From positions 148,183 to 212,182 of the forward strand of contig CAUYUJ010016476.1 of the NCBI GenBank assembly GCA_963575745.1: a stretch of DNA of 64,000 nt, read 5' to 3'. The notes below the pieces were generated by a model. That model did not search any database. It was not told where the DNA came from and saw only the letters and a program-made list of their open reading frames with translations. Both the position numbers and the translations under genes were made by a program. The DNA comes from Prorocentrum cordatum (lineage: Eukaryota; Sar; Dinophyceae; Prorocentrales; Prorocentraceae). Within the stretch, counting starts at the first letter, position 1. Each line of letters opens with the position of its first letter. Shown here piece by piece: positions 1 to 12,815 of the stretch.

Positions 1-750
1 TCTTTGTCATCCTTACGTTGGCCCCGCCTCGCTGCGATCCTCAGCCTGAGGGAAGGAGGAGGGAGGGGGAGGGGAGAGGGAGGGGGGCTGGCAGGCAGGG
101 GTGACAGGATGAGGACCGGGAGGAGGAGGGAGGGGGGGAGTAGTTGGGGGAGTCGGCGTCGGGGTGGAAGTCGTAGGGGGAGGCGGAGGAAGAGAAGGCG
201 AAGGAGGAGGAGGAGGAGGCGAAGGAGGAGGCGGAGGAGGAGGCGGCGGAGAGGAAGGGGAGGCCCCCACACGAGCCCGCGGCCGCCCAGGCAGTTCGCG
301 GAGGAGAAGGCGGCCCGGGCGCGCAGCGAAGGCGCCCCGTCCGGGCTCGGCGCGGGCGCCCGCGGGTGCCGCGCGGGCCCTCGGAGGGCCCCCTCGGAGG
401 CCCCCTCGGAAGCCTCCCGTGCCGCCTGGGCCGTGCTGCAGCCTCGGCCTCCCTCGTCGCATGCGCTGTGCTCCTTCTCCATCTCCTCGTCGTCCTCCTC
501 GTCTCTCCTCTGATCCTCCTGGCCTTGTGCTCCCCTCCTCGTATTCGTCTCCGCTTTCTCTTCTCCTCCTTCCCCCTCCTCCCCCCCTGCTGTTTCATCT
601 TCTCCTCGTCTTTGTCTTTTCCGTCCTCTCCTGCTCGTGTTCCTCTTCGCCTCCTCCCCATCACGTTTTTGGTGTAAGTACCCATCTCAGCATAGATCCG
701 AGTTAGTTGTTGCGCGAGGGCACGCGTCTGGTCATCAACGTTGCGGAAGC
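1..750. repeat. Purine-rich then pyrimidine-rich low-complexity DNA
   Basis: Positions about 55-260 are GGA/AGG-rich on the + strand, and about 470-660 are CTC/TCC-rich. The stretch between is very GC-rich. Long open frames exist on both strands, but they translate to runs of R/G/E or S/P/L and overlap each other antiparallel, as expected from triplet repeats. I see no gene. Confidence 0.7.
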
Positions 751-800
751 CTCTCTCTCTCTCGAGAGAGAGAGAGAGGGAGAGAGAGAGAGAGAGAGAC
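751..800. repeat. (CT)n(GA)n palindromic dinucleotide repeat
   Basis: A CT run turns into a GA run at a central CTCGAG, giving a self-complementary palindrome of about 26 bp, followed by more GA to about 799. It could form a hairpin or cruciform. No coding signal is seen in 800-1,330, which is GC-rich single-copy-looking sequence. Confidence 0.8.
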
Positions 801-1329
801 CCGTTTTGAAATAGGAGCCGTCCCCCACCCGTGTAGCCGCTACAATTGTTCATGCTGCTCTGCTTGCTTTCTGAGTTGAGAAAGTCTCCGGCGAGGGCCC
901 CCTGCCGACGGGGCTCAACCCGTGTGATTGTCGCCCGTTTTATAAGACCAGCCTTCACGTTTGAACATGTTGTAAACATTCTACAGGCGAGAGTGCGCGG
1001 CGCGAAGGCGAGAATCGAACATTGAATAAATCACCCGCCCTACATCTGTGAATGTGCTGCGAGCGTGCGCAAGGCTGATGCGCGCGGTGCGCGGCGCCGA
1101 GGCGAGAGCCGCAGCTTGTAGTCCGCCGGCTCTTGTTGGTATCCTCTATGCTGCTGCAGACTTGTGAGCGCCTGTGCGCGGCGCGAAGGGCGGGAACCGC
1201 ACTGTCAGAACGACCGACCCTCAATCCCGGAAGCTCTGGACGTGACTTCCAGGAAGTCCCCGGCGAAACGCCTGGCCGCGGCCCTCGGACACGTCTGTTG
1301 GTGCGACAGGGAGGGAGCGATTCATATTT

Positions 1330-1978
1330 ATATGCGTGTATAGTTTTATGTGCATGCATGCATATATACATACACACATGCACACACAGACATACACCCA
1401 CATACATACATCCATCCATCCATACATGCATGCATACATACATACATACATACATGCATACATGCATACATACATACATGCATGCATGCATACATGCATA
1501 CATGCATGCATGCATGCATACACACATACATACACCTATGCATACACACACATACACGCATATACACATACATACATACGTACATGCATGCATACGTACA
1601 CACATACATATGTACACGCATACGTACATACATGCACACCTACATACATACATACATACATACATACATGTATACATACCTACCTACCTACCGACCTACA
1701 TACATACCTACCTACCTACCTACATACATACATACATACATGCATATATACATACATACATACATACATACATACATACATACATACATACATACATACG
1801 TAGGTACGTACGTACGTACGTGCATGCATACACACATACATACATCCACACATATACACACATGCATGCATGTATACATACATGTATACATGCATACATG
1901 CATGCATGCATACATGCATGTATGCATGCACATATACATACACACATACATACATACATACATACATACATACATACA

Positions 1979-2014
<36 letters not shown>

Positions 2015-2160
2015 CACATCTACATCTATACATACATATATACATACACATACATAACCTCATACCTACATACTTACATAGCTACATACACATCTACATA
2101 CATACACATATAACATACATACATACACACAAACATACACCAATCAGTCCATCCATGTGT
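1330..2160. repeat. TACA/CATG compound microsatellite
   Basis: About 830 bp of imperfect tetranucleotide repeat (TACA with CATG, CACA, TACC and TACG variants). All open frames here are H/T/Y or M/C/V repeats on opposite strands, so they are not genes. Confidence 0.95.
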
Positions 2161-2171
2161 TCATATGTGGT

Positions 2172-2177
<6 letters not shown>

Positions 2178-2227
<50 letters not shown>

Positions 2228-2247
2228 GTATATATATATATATATAC
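2178..2247. repeat. (TA)n microsatellite
   Basis: Nearly pure TA dinucleotides with a short interruption near 2,221. It directly follows the tetranucleotide array. Confidence 0.95.
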
Positions 2248-2749
2248 AGATGTATGTGCATGTGGGCGGGGAACGGGCGGGAGGCGGAGCTAGGGGGGCC
2301 TCCGCGAGCGCGGGGGCACTGCACGAGTACAATGTGTCTCTGGAGGCTAAAGTCGAGCTTGATTAGTTGGTCGACCCTGCTAAGTCAAGGGTACCCTCTC
2401 GTCCTTTGCTTAGCTGCCCACGCCTTCTGCATTCCTATGGCAAAATGGCCCTCGGAAGGGCCTCGTGGTCCTTGGAAGTGCCTCAAACTCGACCGTAGTG
2501 GGGCGTCCGGGGATCGTTCCAGGACGCCCCCAGTCGCCCCAAGGGGCGGGATGGGGTGGCGAAGCGGCTTTGGCTGCAGGGCCCGGCCCGGCGAACCCAA
2601 CGAGGGACCATAGTTGCGCCGAGCAGGGCGCAACCCAGGTCGCCCCAGCCCGAACTGGCTGCGCTGTCGGGCGACGACCCTGAGGGAGGTCGCGGGGTCG
2701 TTCAAGAAGCCACAGGCCAAATCCGTACCATCTGCGACCACCCCAGCAG

Positions 2750-2910
2750 CATCTAGGCCTCCTACGTGGGGTCGGAGCAGATGGGGTCGGAGGATCGCGC
2801 CGCATCGCCGACTCATCGGCGATGCATCGCCAGTGCGGCTCGACGTGGGGCCCATCTTCTCCACGCCGACGTCGCCGATGCATCGCCGACGTCGCCAGTG
2901 CATTCCCGAT
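2750..2910. repeat. Dispersed hairpin repeat with CGCCGATGC motifs, copy 1
   Basis: A stretch with several TCGCCGATGC/GCATCGGCGA inverted motifs beside a shared GATCGCGCC...CATCGCCGA context. A related copy lies at 4,875-5,045. It is probably a non-autonomous dispersed repeat. The rest of 2,250-2,960 is GC-rich with no gene seen. Confidence 0.5.
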
Positions 2911-2965
2911 GCAGGGCAGGGGCCTCTATAGCAGGGACCTGGGGGCGGGATCCCCGGTAGCAGAG

Positions 2966-3128
2966 GCCGTGGGAGGGAGGAGGAGGAGGAGGAGGAGGAG
3001 GAGGAAAGGAGAAGGAAAGGAGGAGGAAAGGAGGAGGAAAGGAGGAGGAGGAATGGAGGAGGAGGAAGAGGAGGAGGAGGAGGAGGAGGAGGTGGAGGAG
3101 GAGGAGGAGGAATGGAGGAGGAGGATCC
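2966..3128 (+). repeat. (GGA)n purine tract
   Basis: A purine-only tract of GGA/GAGGA units on the + strand. The following sequence to about 3,680 has a 188-codon open frame that I do not recognise and do not call as a gene. Confidence 0.9.
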
Positions 3129-3559
3129 CCAGATGGCTGGACTTCTCTCCCTGGACCAGCTTCCCGTCCCTTTTTGGTTTACACGGCACAGGGCCCCCAG
3201 AGGCCTCAAGTTGCCGCGGTTTCTTCGTGGGGACAAGTCCTTTGAGGCTCGATCTGCCCCAGACTGTGAGATTGAAGTTGCCCCAGCGGGATCGGCTGCA
3301 GAGTTGATTGGCCTCAGCATCGATTTTCTCGTCGAGCCCAGGGAGAGAATCGTAGAGTGCGACGTCGATCTACGAACATGTTGCGCTTTCGTCATGGACT
3401 CGGCCAGGAAATCCATTTGGGGGTACATAGATCTGGTGGTTGATCCCCTGCTCGTACCCTGTGCGCTTTCCTCGCCCGCGGGGCGGGCCTCGCCCATCGA
3501 AGAGGAACGAACAGACCGCGCAAGCATAACCATTCGTTGGAGGTCCGCGCAGACCTGCG

Positions 3560-3715
3560 AGCGTTTACAGTGGGAGCCCATGCCAAGAAGCACCACGATG
3601 CCTCCAGGGTGCCTCTGGTCTCTCAGGTTTCGATGGTTTTGCGATGGGAAGCGCGACGTCCTGGGGTCTCAGGGTTAGGCTTCTTGCGGAAGGTTTCTCG
3701 TGGACTGGCCTCCCA
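3560..3715. repeat. Dispersed repeat, related to 12,040-12,190
   Basis: Shares with 12,040-12,190 the phrases TCTC-GATGGTT, GACGTCCTGGGGTCT and GGTTTCT-GTGG in the same order, with many differences between them. Likely an old interspersed element. The region 3,900-4,280 holds CGA/GAC triplets and GGCCTCCT repeats. Confidence 0.4.
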
Positions 3716-4289
3716 CTGTAACCTCTGTTGGAGGCCGGTGCGTTCCCGTGAAAGCTTCTCTTTCTGCCGTTGTTTTTCCTCCTCGGCGCCGGCGAGCGCA
3801 CGGCGCCCGGCCCGCGCGATCGGAGGCTGGCTGGACTCCGCGCTGGACACCGCCAGACAAGGCGGGGCAGCCAGCCGCGGCCTCTGCCCCTCTCTGTGGG
3901 CGCCGCCGCCGCCGACGACGACGACGCCGACGACGACGACGGACGACCGACGACCGACGACCGAGCACTGACCACCGGCGACCGACGACCGACGACCGGG
4001 GGGCGAGGGCTGCTGGATGGGGAGGGGTTCAGCAGCAACTCGTGGGAGCCTCGTCTTCTGGGGCTCCCAGGTCCGAAGAGGCGAGGCGGCAGAAACATGA
4101 GCCTGGGCCTCCTGGGCCTCCTGGATTCTGGGCATCCCAGGCTTCCCGGGCCTCCTGGGCCTCCTATAGGCCTCCTCGGCCTCCTCTAGGCCTCCTCTAG
4201 GCCTCCTGGGCCTCCTGGGCCTCCTGGGTCCGAGGAGGAGCAACGGCGGAAACACACAAACTGTCCGAGCTCCGTCCGAGCTCATACTC

Positions 4290-4365
4290 CTACTCCTCCA
4301 CCTCCTTCTCCTCCTCCTCCTCCTCCTCCTCCTCTTCCTCCTCCTCCTCCTCCTCCTGTGGACTT
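4290..4365 (-). repeat. (CTC)n pyrimidine tract
   Basis: CTCCTC repeat, purine-rich on the minus strand. Flanking 4,366-4,760 contains two copies of a hairpin-forming GCGCGCCAGGGAGGGGGGTC motif (near 4,575 and 4,725). Confidence 0.9.
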
Positions 4366-4874
4366 CATTGATCGGCGCCTGGGCCCCCCCCGGCGGCGCC
4401 TCCGGCGCCGGCACCTCTGGCGCCGCCACACACTGGAAGGGACCTCCCAGGCTCTCGTCTGGCCTGCGCAGTGTCCATCAGAGCCAGAACGCAGCTGAGC
4501 GCAGGAGGGCGTGCAGGCAGCTGCGGAGCTCGGGCATGCAGAAGCAAGGTGCGGACGATCCCCCCATCCCTGGCGCTCCGCGCGCCAGGGAGGGGGGTCC
4601 AGCGCAGATCCAAGAATGAGGGGAACGAAGAATGACATGAGCATAAAAGCTCGGAGGTCCGCGCGGATTTCTCGGATCCGCGCTGTACCCCCCTGGCGGC
4701 GCCTCCAGCGCCGCCCTGGCGCGCGGAGCGCGCCAGGGAGGGGGGTCCAGCGCCGATCCAAGAAATCCCCGACGAACTCCGAGTTGTTATGTCTGTGTGA
4801 TTCTTTGTTCCCCTACGAATTCTCCGCGGACCGTCAAACGTTAACGTTTATGCAGTGGCCGGAGTAGAAGACGC

Positions 4875-5045
4875 TGGAGGATCGCGCCACATCGCCGATG
4901 CGTCGGCGATGCACGGCTCGATGTGTAGCCCGATGTTCTCCGCGGCGGTGTCGCCGATGCGCGTCCAACGTCGCCGATGCATCGTCGATGCGTCGGCGAT
5001 GCATCAACGATGCAGCGCGATGCTCCGACCCCATCTACTCGGACC
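4875..5045. repeat. Dispersed hairpin repeat with CGCCGATGC motifs, copy 2
   Basis: Second copy of the element at 2,750-2,910, with multiple self-complementary CGCCGATGCGTCGGCG hairpins. The following 5,046-6,440 is GC-rich with internal direct repeats (CCACGCGACCCTTCGGGGC-like phrases at about 5,166 and 5,262). I see no supported gene there. Confidence 0.5.
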
Positions 5046-6439
5046 CCGTCTTGGAGACCTTCATGTATGTCCTCGGAATTTCGTGTTCAGACTGGTTTAG
5101 TGTGCGGCAGCGATCGAGATAGAGCCGTGGACGGCCTGCCGAGGGCGACAGCGGAGGCGGGCTCCACGCGACCCTTCGGGGCCAGAGCCACGCCCGCGCG
5201 CACGCAGTGGAATGGGGGGGGGGGGCGGCCGTGGGGGACAGCGCCGGCAGCGGCGCGGCTCCACGCGGCCCTTCGGGGCGGGAGCCACGCCCGCGCGACT
5301 CGGAGAGCTGACCGCCGCGCGGTCCTTCGGCGGGACGGATCGACCCGTGCATGCGCGTCGGGGCGCGGGCGCCCCCAGCGACGGGACGGCGCAGGGCGCG
5401 ACGGAGCCTTTGACCAGCGCAGCACCATGAGAGGCGAGGCGGCACAGGGTGGGCGACGCGGCGCAGGCCCGCCAGGTGCTCCACCGGACCATCATCCAGG
5501 AGAGGGCACCGTCGTGGAGGCGGCAGCCCGCGGGCGGCTCTGGAGGCTGCGCCCGCCGCGGCGCCGCGAGCCGCGGTGGCAGCGCATGACCGCTCAGCAT
5601 ACAACCCCGCGCAGGGGGCGTCGAGCGTGCGTCGCGGGTCACGCCCCAGGCGGGGCTCGGCGGCGGCCCCTGTGCAGGCAGGGGGGATCTCCGAGCGGTA
5701 GCAAGGCGCGCTGGCAGGATAGTAGCGAACCCCGACCCCCTGGCGTGCCCCATCCACGCCAGGGTCTCCCGCCCACCTTCGGGGGCCCTGCCCCTTGCTG
5801 TCTCGGGCGGGGCTGGGCGGGGCTCGGCCCCTGAGCGGGCGTCAGCGGTGAGCAGTGGTGACTGCGTCATAGAAGAAGGGAGCAGGATGAGCGAGGTGAG
5901 AAGGCGGACGGGCTCTCCACGCTCGCATCGCCCGGTGGGTGGGCCACGGCACCCCCCTGTCTAATCAGGTTATCTTAGTTCCCCTTTTATATTTTTCATT
6001 TTTCAAACAAAACAAAACACTTGCGTCTCACTCCCTTCGCAGGAGGGGGGGTAAGGTCCTGGGAGCCGCAGGTGCCCTGCGCACAGGGCCCCCAGCACCA
6101 CCGCCCGTTAGCATGTAATGACCGTCACCTCATCCACCCTTCCCCCCGCTATCGCAATGCTATGGGGGCTCTGCGAGGATACGCCCCCGCGCGTCAGCAC
6201 GAAAGTGTATCATCTTCCTTGCCCGGAGTCTGTGGCCACTCGGGCTCAGCAGGTCGGCTGTTTCGGAAGGACCAATGCACTGAATGGTTATTGAACATAT
6301 GAAGGCAAGGATGAAAAATACGCTGATGGATCACATCGCCGCGACTGGCATATGGGAGGCAATGATGAACAACACACTGTTGTGATGCGCAGCTGCTGTT
6401 TCGCGCGCGGAAACAGCTATAACGCAATCGGCCAGGGGA

Positions 6440-8340
6440 AGAGGGCGGGGGAGGAGTGAAAGAGGGAGGGGAGCAGGAGGAGGAGGACGACGACGCGGAC
6501 GAGGACGAGGACATGGAGGAAGCGGGACGGGCAATATTCCTCAATGTGCCTCGTCCTCGTCGTCCTCGTCCCTCTCCTACACATTCATATCGAATAGGAG
6601 GGCGACGACGACGACGACGACGACGACGACTTCGACGACGGCGGCGACCCACGATCTGCCCACCTGGAGGCCCGAGGGAAGGCGCGCAAACCGTCCAGAA
6701 ATGTCGACCGTCGAGCCTCCTTGACACGGCCAGGGGCGTCCTGGACGGCTGGCGGTTCCTCTCCAACCACCGCGGCGGCATGGGCAACGCGGAACCGCTG
6801 GGCGACCGTCGCGGCCTCGGGCTTGTTGGAGTCCATGGCATGTTGCTGCTGGGCGCGGGGAGCATCATCGCCATCTGCGGCATGGCACCAATACGACCCC
6901 AGTCGGCCCTGGATTTATCACGTCGACGCCGATTGTAGAGTATGCCATCGAGGCACTCCTGGGATTCACCAGGGAGCTCCGAGAACTCCGGGAAACTCTT
7001 TAAGCTGACAGAAGACTGCGGCGGCGGCGGCGGCGGCGGTGGCGACGACGACGACGGCGGCGACGACGACCGACGAAGTTCCCCAGAGGTGCTTATGGGG
7101 CTTGATCCGACGACGCCCAAAACATGTCAACGACAGCGACACCGACGCCGCCGACGGCGCGCCGACGCCAACGACTCGCCGATGTCGACACCTTGCCGAC
7201 ACCGACGCCGAGAACGTCGCTGACGTCGACGAAGACGGCGGTGGCGACGACGCCGACGGCGATGCCGACGACCACCACGGCGGTGCCGACACCGCTGCCG
7301 GCGCCGACGACGTCGACGACCTGCTGGCGCGGCCGCCGCAGGCCTCGAGAGCGGCGCGGCCGGCTTCCTGCACGCCAGCGACGCGGATTGCGAGGCGTTC
7401 GCCCGTCGTCGTCGTTGGTGGGGCAAATTTTCCACCACCTCTGCCAGATGTAGGACGGGGGAGAAGAGATGACGAGGAGGTCCTCCTCCTCCTCCTCATC
7501 CTCCTCCTCCTCCTCCTCATCCTCATCCTCATCCTCATCTTCATCCTCATCCTCCTACCTCTCCTGCATATGGTAGAGATGGTGGAAAATGGGCCCATGA
7601 GTCGCCGGCCGCCGGACGCCGCCGTTGTCGGTGCCGCCGTCGCCGCCGTCGCCTTCGGCGCCGTCGCTGTCGGCGTCGCCGCCGCTCGGAGGAGGGAAAG
7701 AACCGATGCCGCTGCCCCTGCCTCGTCGACACGGCCAGAGTCGACTCGTCAGGACGCGCTTCGGGAGAGGTGCGGGAAGCAGCCCTGTGCCTTCCGGAGG
7801 GTCCAGTGGCCTCCAGGGGCTGTGCGTTGCGCAATGAGGGGGGGCGATCGATGGGGTGGCGTTCAATGGTGCACATGGCGTGGCCGAAAGATTGCCAAAA
7901 GGGCCCCTCTTGGGCCTCAAGGGGGCACGAAGGGTGCACGTCTTCCGCCGCCGTCGCCGTTGTGGATGTCGGCATGGTCATTGACGTCGGTTTCGTCGTC
8001 GATGTCGCACTGTCGACGTCTTTGTGGTCGCCGCCGTCGTCGTCGGAGGGAGGAGGGGGAGGAGGCGGGAGGGGGGAGGGAGACGATGAGGATGGGGGCA
8101 GGAGGAGGCGAAGGTGGTTGTATGTTGTATATGTTTGTTATCTTGCATTCACCATTGGTTTCATGGTGTCTGGAATTTAGCATTGTCCGAGCTTTCATTG
8201 CCAGCGCTCAGGCTCTGGAGTTGCCTGCTAGTTTAGGCCAGTGCCCAAGACTCCCTGAAAGGATAGAGCACACACGTGTGCTGATTGATGGGCGCTTGAG
8301 ATAACACAGAGATCAGGATCAACAGTTTCTCGCCTCGCGT
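6440..8340. repeat. GGA, CGA/GAC and CTC triplet-repeat region
   Basis: A patchwork of GGAGGA (about 6,450-6,520), CGACGACGA (about 6,600-6,650 and 7,020-7,330) and CTCCTCATC (about 7,470-7,560) triplets. Open frames up to 421 codons occur, but they are D/R/T/A or S-rich and overlap others on the opposite strand. No gene is supported. Confidence 0.7.
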
Positions 8341-8354
8341 GTTTTCGAAACAGG

Positions 8355-8490
8355 GCAGGAGGAGGAGGAGGAGGAGGAGAAGGAGGAGGGATACGGAGGA
8401 GTCATGAGGAGGCATGGGATGGTGTGAGGGGGAGGAGGGGGAGGAGGAGGAGGAGGAGGAGGAGGAGCAGCAGCAGGAGGAGGAGGAGGG
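8355..8490 (+). repeat. (GGA)n purine tract
   Basis: GGAGGA repeats on the + strand in two runs. Sequence to 8,800 is GC-rich and unassigned. Confidence 0.85.
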
Positions 8491-8807
8491 TATCCTTGCT
8501 CTCTTCGCTCTGCGCGATCTGCGGTGACTTCCCGCGGCCGTTGAGAAGCTGCTACGTTAAGGGTGCTCTGGGTTTCCCCCTCAGGTGCACATCGCGCGCG
8601 GATTTCCCAGGTTGGGCTCTCTTGCGAGGCTCTCTTGCGGCCGCGCCAGCACTAAGGATGGGTTGAGGCGCCTGGACTGGCCACGGGTCCCGTTGCGGGG
8701 TTGCTCCTCCCCGATCCGCGTGGATTTGGCGCCCCACGCGCCAGGCCCACGGATACATACTCCATGGGAGCGCGCACCCGATCCAAAAAGGAGTTTCCTG
8801 CTCCTGC

Positions 8808-9085
8808 TGCTGCTCCTCCTCCTCCATCCTCCTCCTCCTCCTCCTCCTCCTCCTCCTCCTCCTCCTCCTCCTCCTCCTCCTCCTCCTCCCCCTCCTCCTC
8901 CTCCTCCTCCCTCCTCCTCCCTCCTCCTCCTCTCCTCCTCCTCCCCCTCCCTCCCTCCTCCCTCCTCCTCCCTCCTCCCTCCTCCCTCCTCCTCCCCCTC
9001 CCTCCTCCTCCTCCTCCTCCTCCTCCTCCTCCTCCTCCTCCTCCTCCGCCTCCGCCTCCGCCTCCGCCTCCGCCTCCTCCGCCTC
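8808..9085 (-). repeat. Long (CTC)n pyrimidine tract
   Basis: About 280 bp of almost uninterrupted CTC/CCT units, ending in GCCTCC repeats. It is the longest homopyrimidine run in the window. The flanking 9,086-9,690 shows no gene. Confidence 0.95.
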
Positions 9086-9694
9086 AAATTCTGTCCAGAG
9101 TTTAGCCCAGGTGCTGCCAGTGGCAAGCGTGGCAGCCAACGGCATGGCAAATGGAACCCCCTTTTCTGACGAATGGAGCCCCTTGGCGCCTTTCTGCTCG
9201 CACGGCACATGTGAAATTGTAGTGTAGGCTAACCTCTTCTCGCACGGCACAAGGTTTTTCCCCTCTCCCCGTCTGGCTTCGCCAGTCCGCCATCCTGTTT
9301 TCTCCCTCTTTGTCCCCGTCCGTTCCTCCTCTGCCCCTCGCCTCCTCCCCCTCTCATCCTCCCCCGCTCTGGCTCCTCGGTGTTCTGTCTGGGTCCCACC
9401 TCGGGGCGGCCGATCCCGCGGCGAGATCGGAGTTCATGGTTTGTTGCTTGAATCCCCCAAAACAGTTTCCATCGAATTCAGAGAACCATTTCTTCTTCGC
9501 TTCACGAAACCAGCGTCTTGAATGTTTGAAAAGCCTTTGAGTTCAAAAAACAGAGCTCCTTCTGTTGCTCCACATCACTGCCCTGCGCACCTCTGGGTGC
9601 GCGCCTGGCGCTTGCGCGCCTGGTCCTCGCGGCGCCGCCTCCGTGTCCCGGCTGCGAGCGAGGGGGGGAAGTGAAGAGGAAAAGGCCTCCTCCT

Positions 9695-9845
9695 CCTGCT
9701 CATACTGCTCCTCCTCCTCCTCCTCCTCCTCCTCCTCCTCCTGGTCCTCCTCCTCCTGCTCCTCCTCCTGCTCCTGCTCCTCATCCTCCTGCTACTCCTG
9801 CTCCTCCTGCTCCTCCTCCTCCTCCTCCTCCTCCTCCTCCTCCCA
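9695..9845 (-). repeat. (CTC)n/(CTG) pyrimidine-rich tract
   Basis: CTCCTC with CTGCTC interruptions. From 9,846 to 10,985 the sequence is GC-rich with long antiparallel open frames of R/A/P composition. A short GGA run follows at 10,992-11,027. I see no gene. Confidence 0.9.
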
Positions 9846-11507
9846 AGTAGAAGGTCTTCTCAGAAGGCTCGGAATTTCCCGGCCTTCTGGAGACACAGAA
9901 AAAAACTTCCCTTCCGCTTCCCCAGAAGGCCTCCTCCTTTTTCCTTCCCCTCCATCGGTCGCCGCCGAGTGCTGCAACTTCATCTGTTTGCTCGATTCGT
10001 TTCGAGGGCAATTCGTCTCAGTCTCCATCTGGTTTCCTGCAGGTCTCACTCGGGAGGAAAGGGCGATGACGGTCCTGCGGCAGGGTTGCTTGCCGACTCC
10101 CCGGCACGAGTTGGACAATGATCAGGCGTGAGCGATGCCTCCCTTTCGCCTCTGCCTCCTCCTCCTCCTCCTCCAAGCAAGAATCTGTACATCCGTTTGC
10201 TCCTCGCCGCCTGGGCGCTTGCCCACGGCGCCTGCGCTCCGCTCGGCCGAGGACGCTCCCGGGAAGGGCAGACGCAAGCGGCGCCCGCCTGCAGCAGCTC
10301 GCGGGCGGCGCAGGGGCGGCCTCCTGCGCCCCAGCACGGAGCGCGCCTCGCGGCTGCGCCCGCCGGGCCCGCGCCTCCCACGGAGGCCCGCGGGCGAGGG
10401 CCTGCCCTGGGGCTGCTCGTGGCTCCTCGGCCCGCCGCCCTCGCGCAGCGTGCGCCCGCGCACCCGCCCGCCTGGAGTCCGCTGCTCCCAGCCATGCTGT
10501 AGTGCTGGGCCCTCGCTTTGAAAGACAGCGCCCCGCGTTCTCCTCCTCCTCCCCCTCCCTCCTCCCTCCGCCATCCGTGCCTCTGCTCCCCGCATGCTTT
10601 TGTTTCGGTACACCCCTCACGCGCTTCGTGACAGGGGTCCCCGTTGCGAAGCCCGCATGCGTCCCCGCCACCCGTGTCGGCACACCCCTCATACGTTTCG
10701 TGTCCCTGGCAACGGCCGTCATCGCGAATCGAAAGCTTCCTGCTCGTTCAGGGGCACCGGCGCGGGTTCTGCCGTCGCTGGCGTCGGAGAGCTGATGCCG
10801 CAGGAGGAAGCGCGGAAAAGCACCGGCTGGCGGAGGGCGGCCGGGCAGCCCTCCGCGGCTCTTGGGCCCCTGGAGGCCTACACGGCGAGAAGCCTCAAGT
10901 CGGGCCTGTCGCTTGTCGCTCTACAGGAGAACTATTCAAAAATAGTCTTAACATAATATGGGGACGATTCTCTGATTGTTTCGAACTCTTTGAGGAGGAG
11001 GAGGAGGAGGAGGAGGAGGAGGAGGGAGGCTGAGTGTTTGTCAGTGCGTGGCGGGGGTGCGCCAGCCCTGCCTCGCGGAACAGCTGCCCTTCTCAGGGGT
11101 GGCCGCGCGAGCGCGCGAAGAGATAACGTCGCGTCGCGCGCCGCGAGGGCGCGGGGCGCGAGGAGCGAAACTTGAAGCAGTAGCGCAGCGTCCGAGCTTG
11201 CCTATAGGCCTACCAAAGAATGTTCTACGAACCGTTTGTGGCCTGCACGGAATAATCTTAGAACATGTCTGACTGGTATTGTCTTGTTCTAACGCATCGG
11301 GCTTATGTCCTAAGACCATTGATTATTGTCATTAGGACATGTCTGGGTTCTAAGAACATTCCGTGGTAGGCCTACTCGGAATGCCAGGACGGTCGGTCCC
11401 TGCTTAAGCGAAGCTGGGTGATGTCCAGGTTTTCGGGGGCCCCGCGGGAGTCTCTGGAGGCCAGCGCCGGCTGCGCAATCGTGCAGGGCCCTCGATCCTC
11501 AAACCCT

Positions 11508-11676
11508 CGGGGGTGGACAGAACCCCAACCCCGACGCGCCGGTGTGTGAATTGTCCGGTTTCGGTTCTCGAGAGGGCGCCGCGGCCGCGTTTTTCCAGGC
11601 TTGCTCCCGCGAGGTTTGGGCCCGAGGTCGTTTTCACTGAACCATGTTTTACTACAGGGGTTCTGTCCATCCCCGA
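11508..11676. repeat. Dispersed repeat, copy 1
   Basis: About 165 bp that aligns by eye with 13,829-13,998, sharing GGGGGTGGACAGA, GTGAATTGTCCG, TTTCGGTTCTCGAGAGGG, TTTTTCCAGGCTTG and TTTGGGCCCGAGGT in order. It ends in a CACTGAACCATGTTTTACTA motif. An interspersed element of unknown class. Confidence 0.65.
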
Positions 11677-12439
11677 ATCCTTCGAACCTCGATGCTTGAT
11701 CTGCGAGCCTCGGAGATCGTTGGCGCCGAGGGGGGCAATGAGAGGGGGCGGGCCTTATCTTGGAAGGCCCAGAAGGCCTCGGGCCTTCTGAGAAGCTTTC
11801 CGAGCCTTCTCTGAAGCCTCAGAGGGCTAAAGCCTAAACCCTAAACGCTGCGAAGGAGGACGAGGAGGACGATGAGGGGGAGGAGGAGGAGGACGAGGAG
11901 GACGAGGAAGGGGGCGCTTGGCGGGCTCTTCTCAGAGCCCTCCTCTCCGCCTCCCGAGAAGTCACGCCCCCCCTCTCACCTTGCCCCCCTTTGGCGCGCC
12001 TCCGAGACGAGGAGGGTACAGTGGAGATTCAGGCTAAGGAGCACCCTGCTTGCCTCCAGGATGCTCTTAGTTTCTCGAATCTCGATGGTTCTGCTCTGGA
12101 AGGCGTGTCGTTCCCACACCAAAATCAAGGGACGTCCTGGGGTCTGAGGGTGGGGTTGCTTGTGGAGGGTTTCTTGTGGTCGAGCCCTTGCTGTATACCC
12201 TGAACCCCGCCGCGGCCCCGGACGTCAGGACTCCTCGAGGCCATCCAGGTCTTTCGTGGACAGCGGCATGGACGCCCCGCCCCGCCCCCGACCGGCCCTG
12301 CGCGGGGGGGGTCATCTCTGCAGCCTCGGTGGCCGGGCACTGCGGGTGGGGAGAGCTGACATCGAGGATGATGAGGTCGAGGTGAAGGAGGAGGGCGAGG
12401 AAGGGGAGATGAGTAGTAGGGTCAGGAGGGAGGAAGAGG

Positions 12440-12815
12440 GAAAGGGGTGAAGCAAGATGGAAGGAGGAGGAGGAGGAGGAAGAGGAGGAAAAGAAGAGGA
12501 GTCGGAGTAGGATGAGTAATGGCAGGTGGAGGATGAGGAATAGCAAGGAGATGGGAAATTAAGGCTGAGAGGCTGAGAGGAGGTAGTAAACGGAGGAGGT
12601 GGGAGGAGGAGGAGGAGGAGGAGGAGGAGGAGCAGGAGGAGCAGGAGGCTCAGGGGATGAGGGGGTGGGGGAGGAGGATGAGGAGCAGGAGGCGCCTGGA
12701 TGAGAAGGTGGGGAGGAGGAGGAGGAATAGGAGGAGGAGCACCAGGAGGAGCAGGAGGAGGAGGAGCAGGACGAGGAAGAGGAGGAGGGAGGAAGAGGGA
12801 GGGCGATGGAGTGAG
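12440..12815 (+). repeat. (GGA)n purine tract
   Basis: About 375 bp of GGAGGA/AGGAGC on the + strand with few pyrimidines. The 11,680-12,440 stretch before it is GC-rich and holds the dispersed repeat related to 3,560-3,715, with no gene. Confidence 0.9.

Noticed and set aside
1330-2113. Long open frames rich in His/Thr/Tyr, and their Met/Cys/Val mirror frames
   Set aside because: They are translations of the TACA/CATG microsatellite on both strands; periodic composition, no domain.
3112-3678. 188-codon open frame after a GGA tract
   Set aside because: Begins inside the GGA repeat; an antiparallel frame of over 400 codons overlaps it; no motif seen.
4977-5834. 285-codon open frame in GC-rich DNA
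   Set aside because: R/A/G/P composition, several overlapping antiparallel frames, and internal direct repeats; no domain.
7039-8304. 421-codon open frame
   Set aside because: Built from CGA and CTC triplet repeats; Asp/Ala/Thr and Leu runs without any motif.
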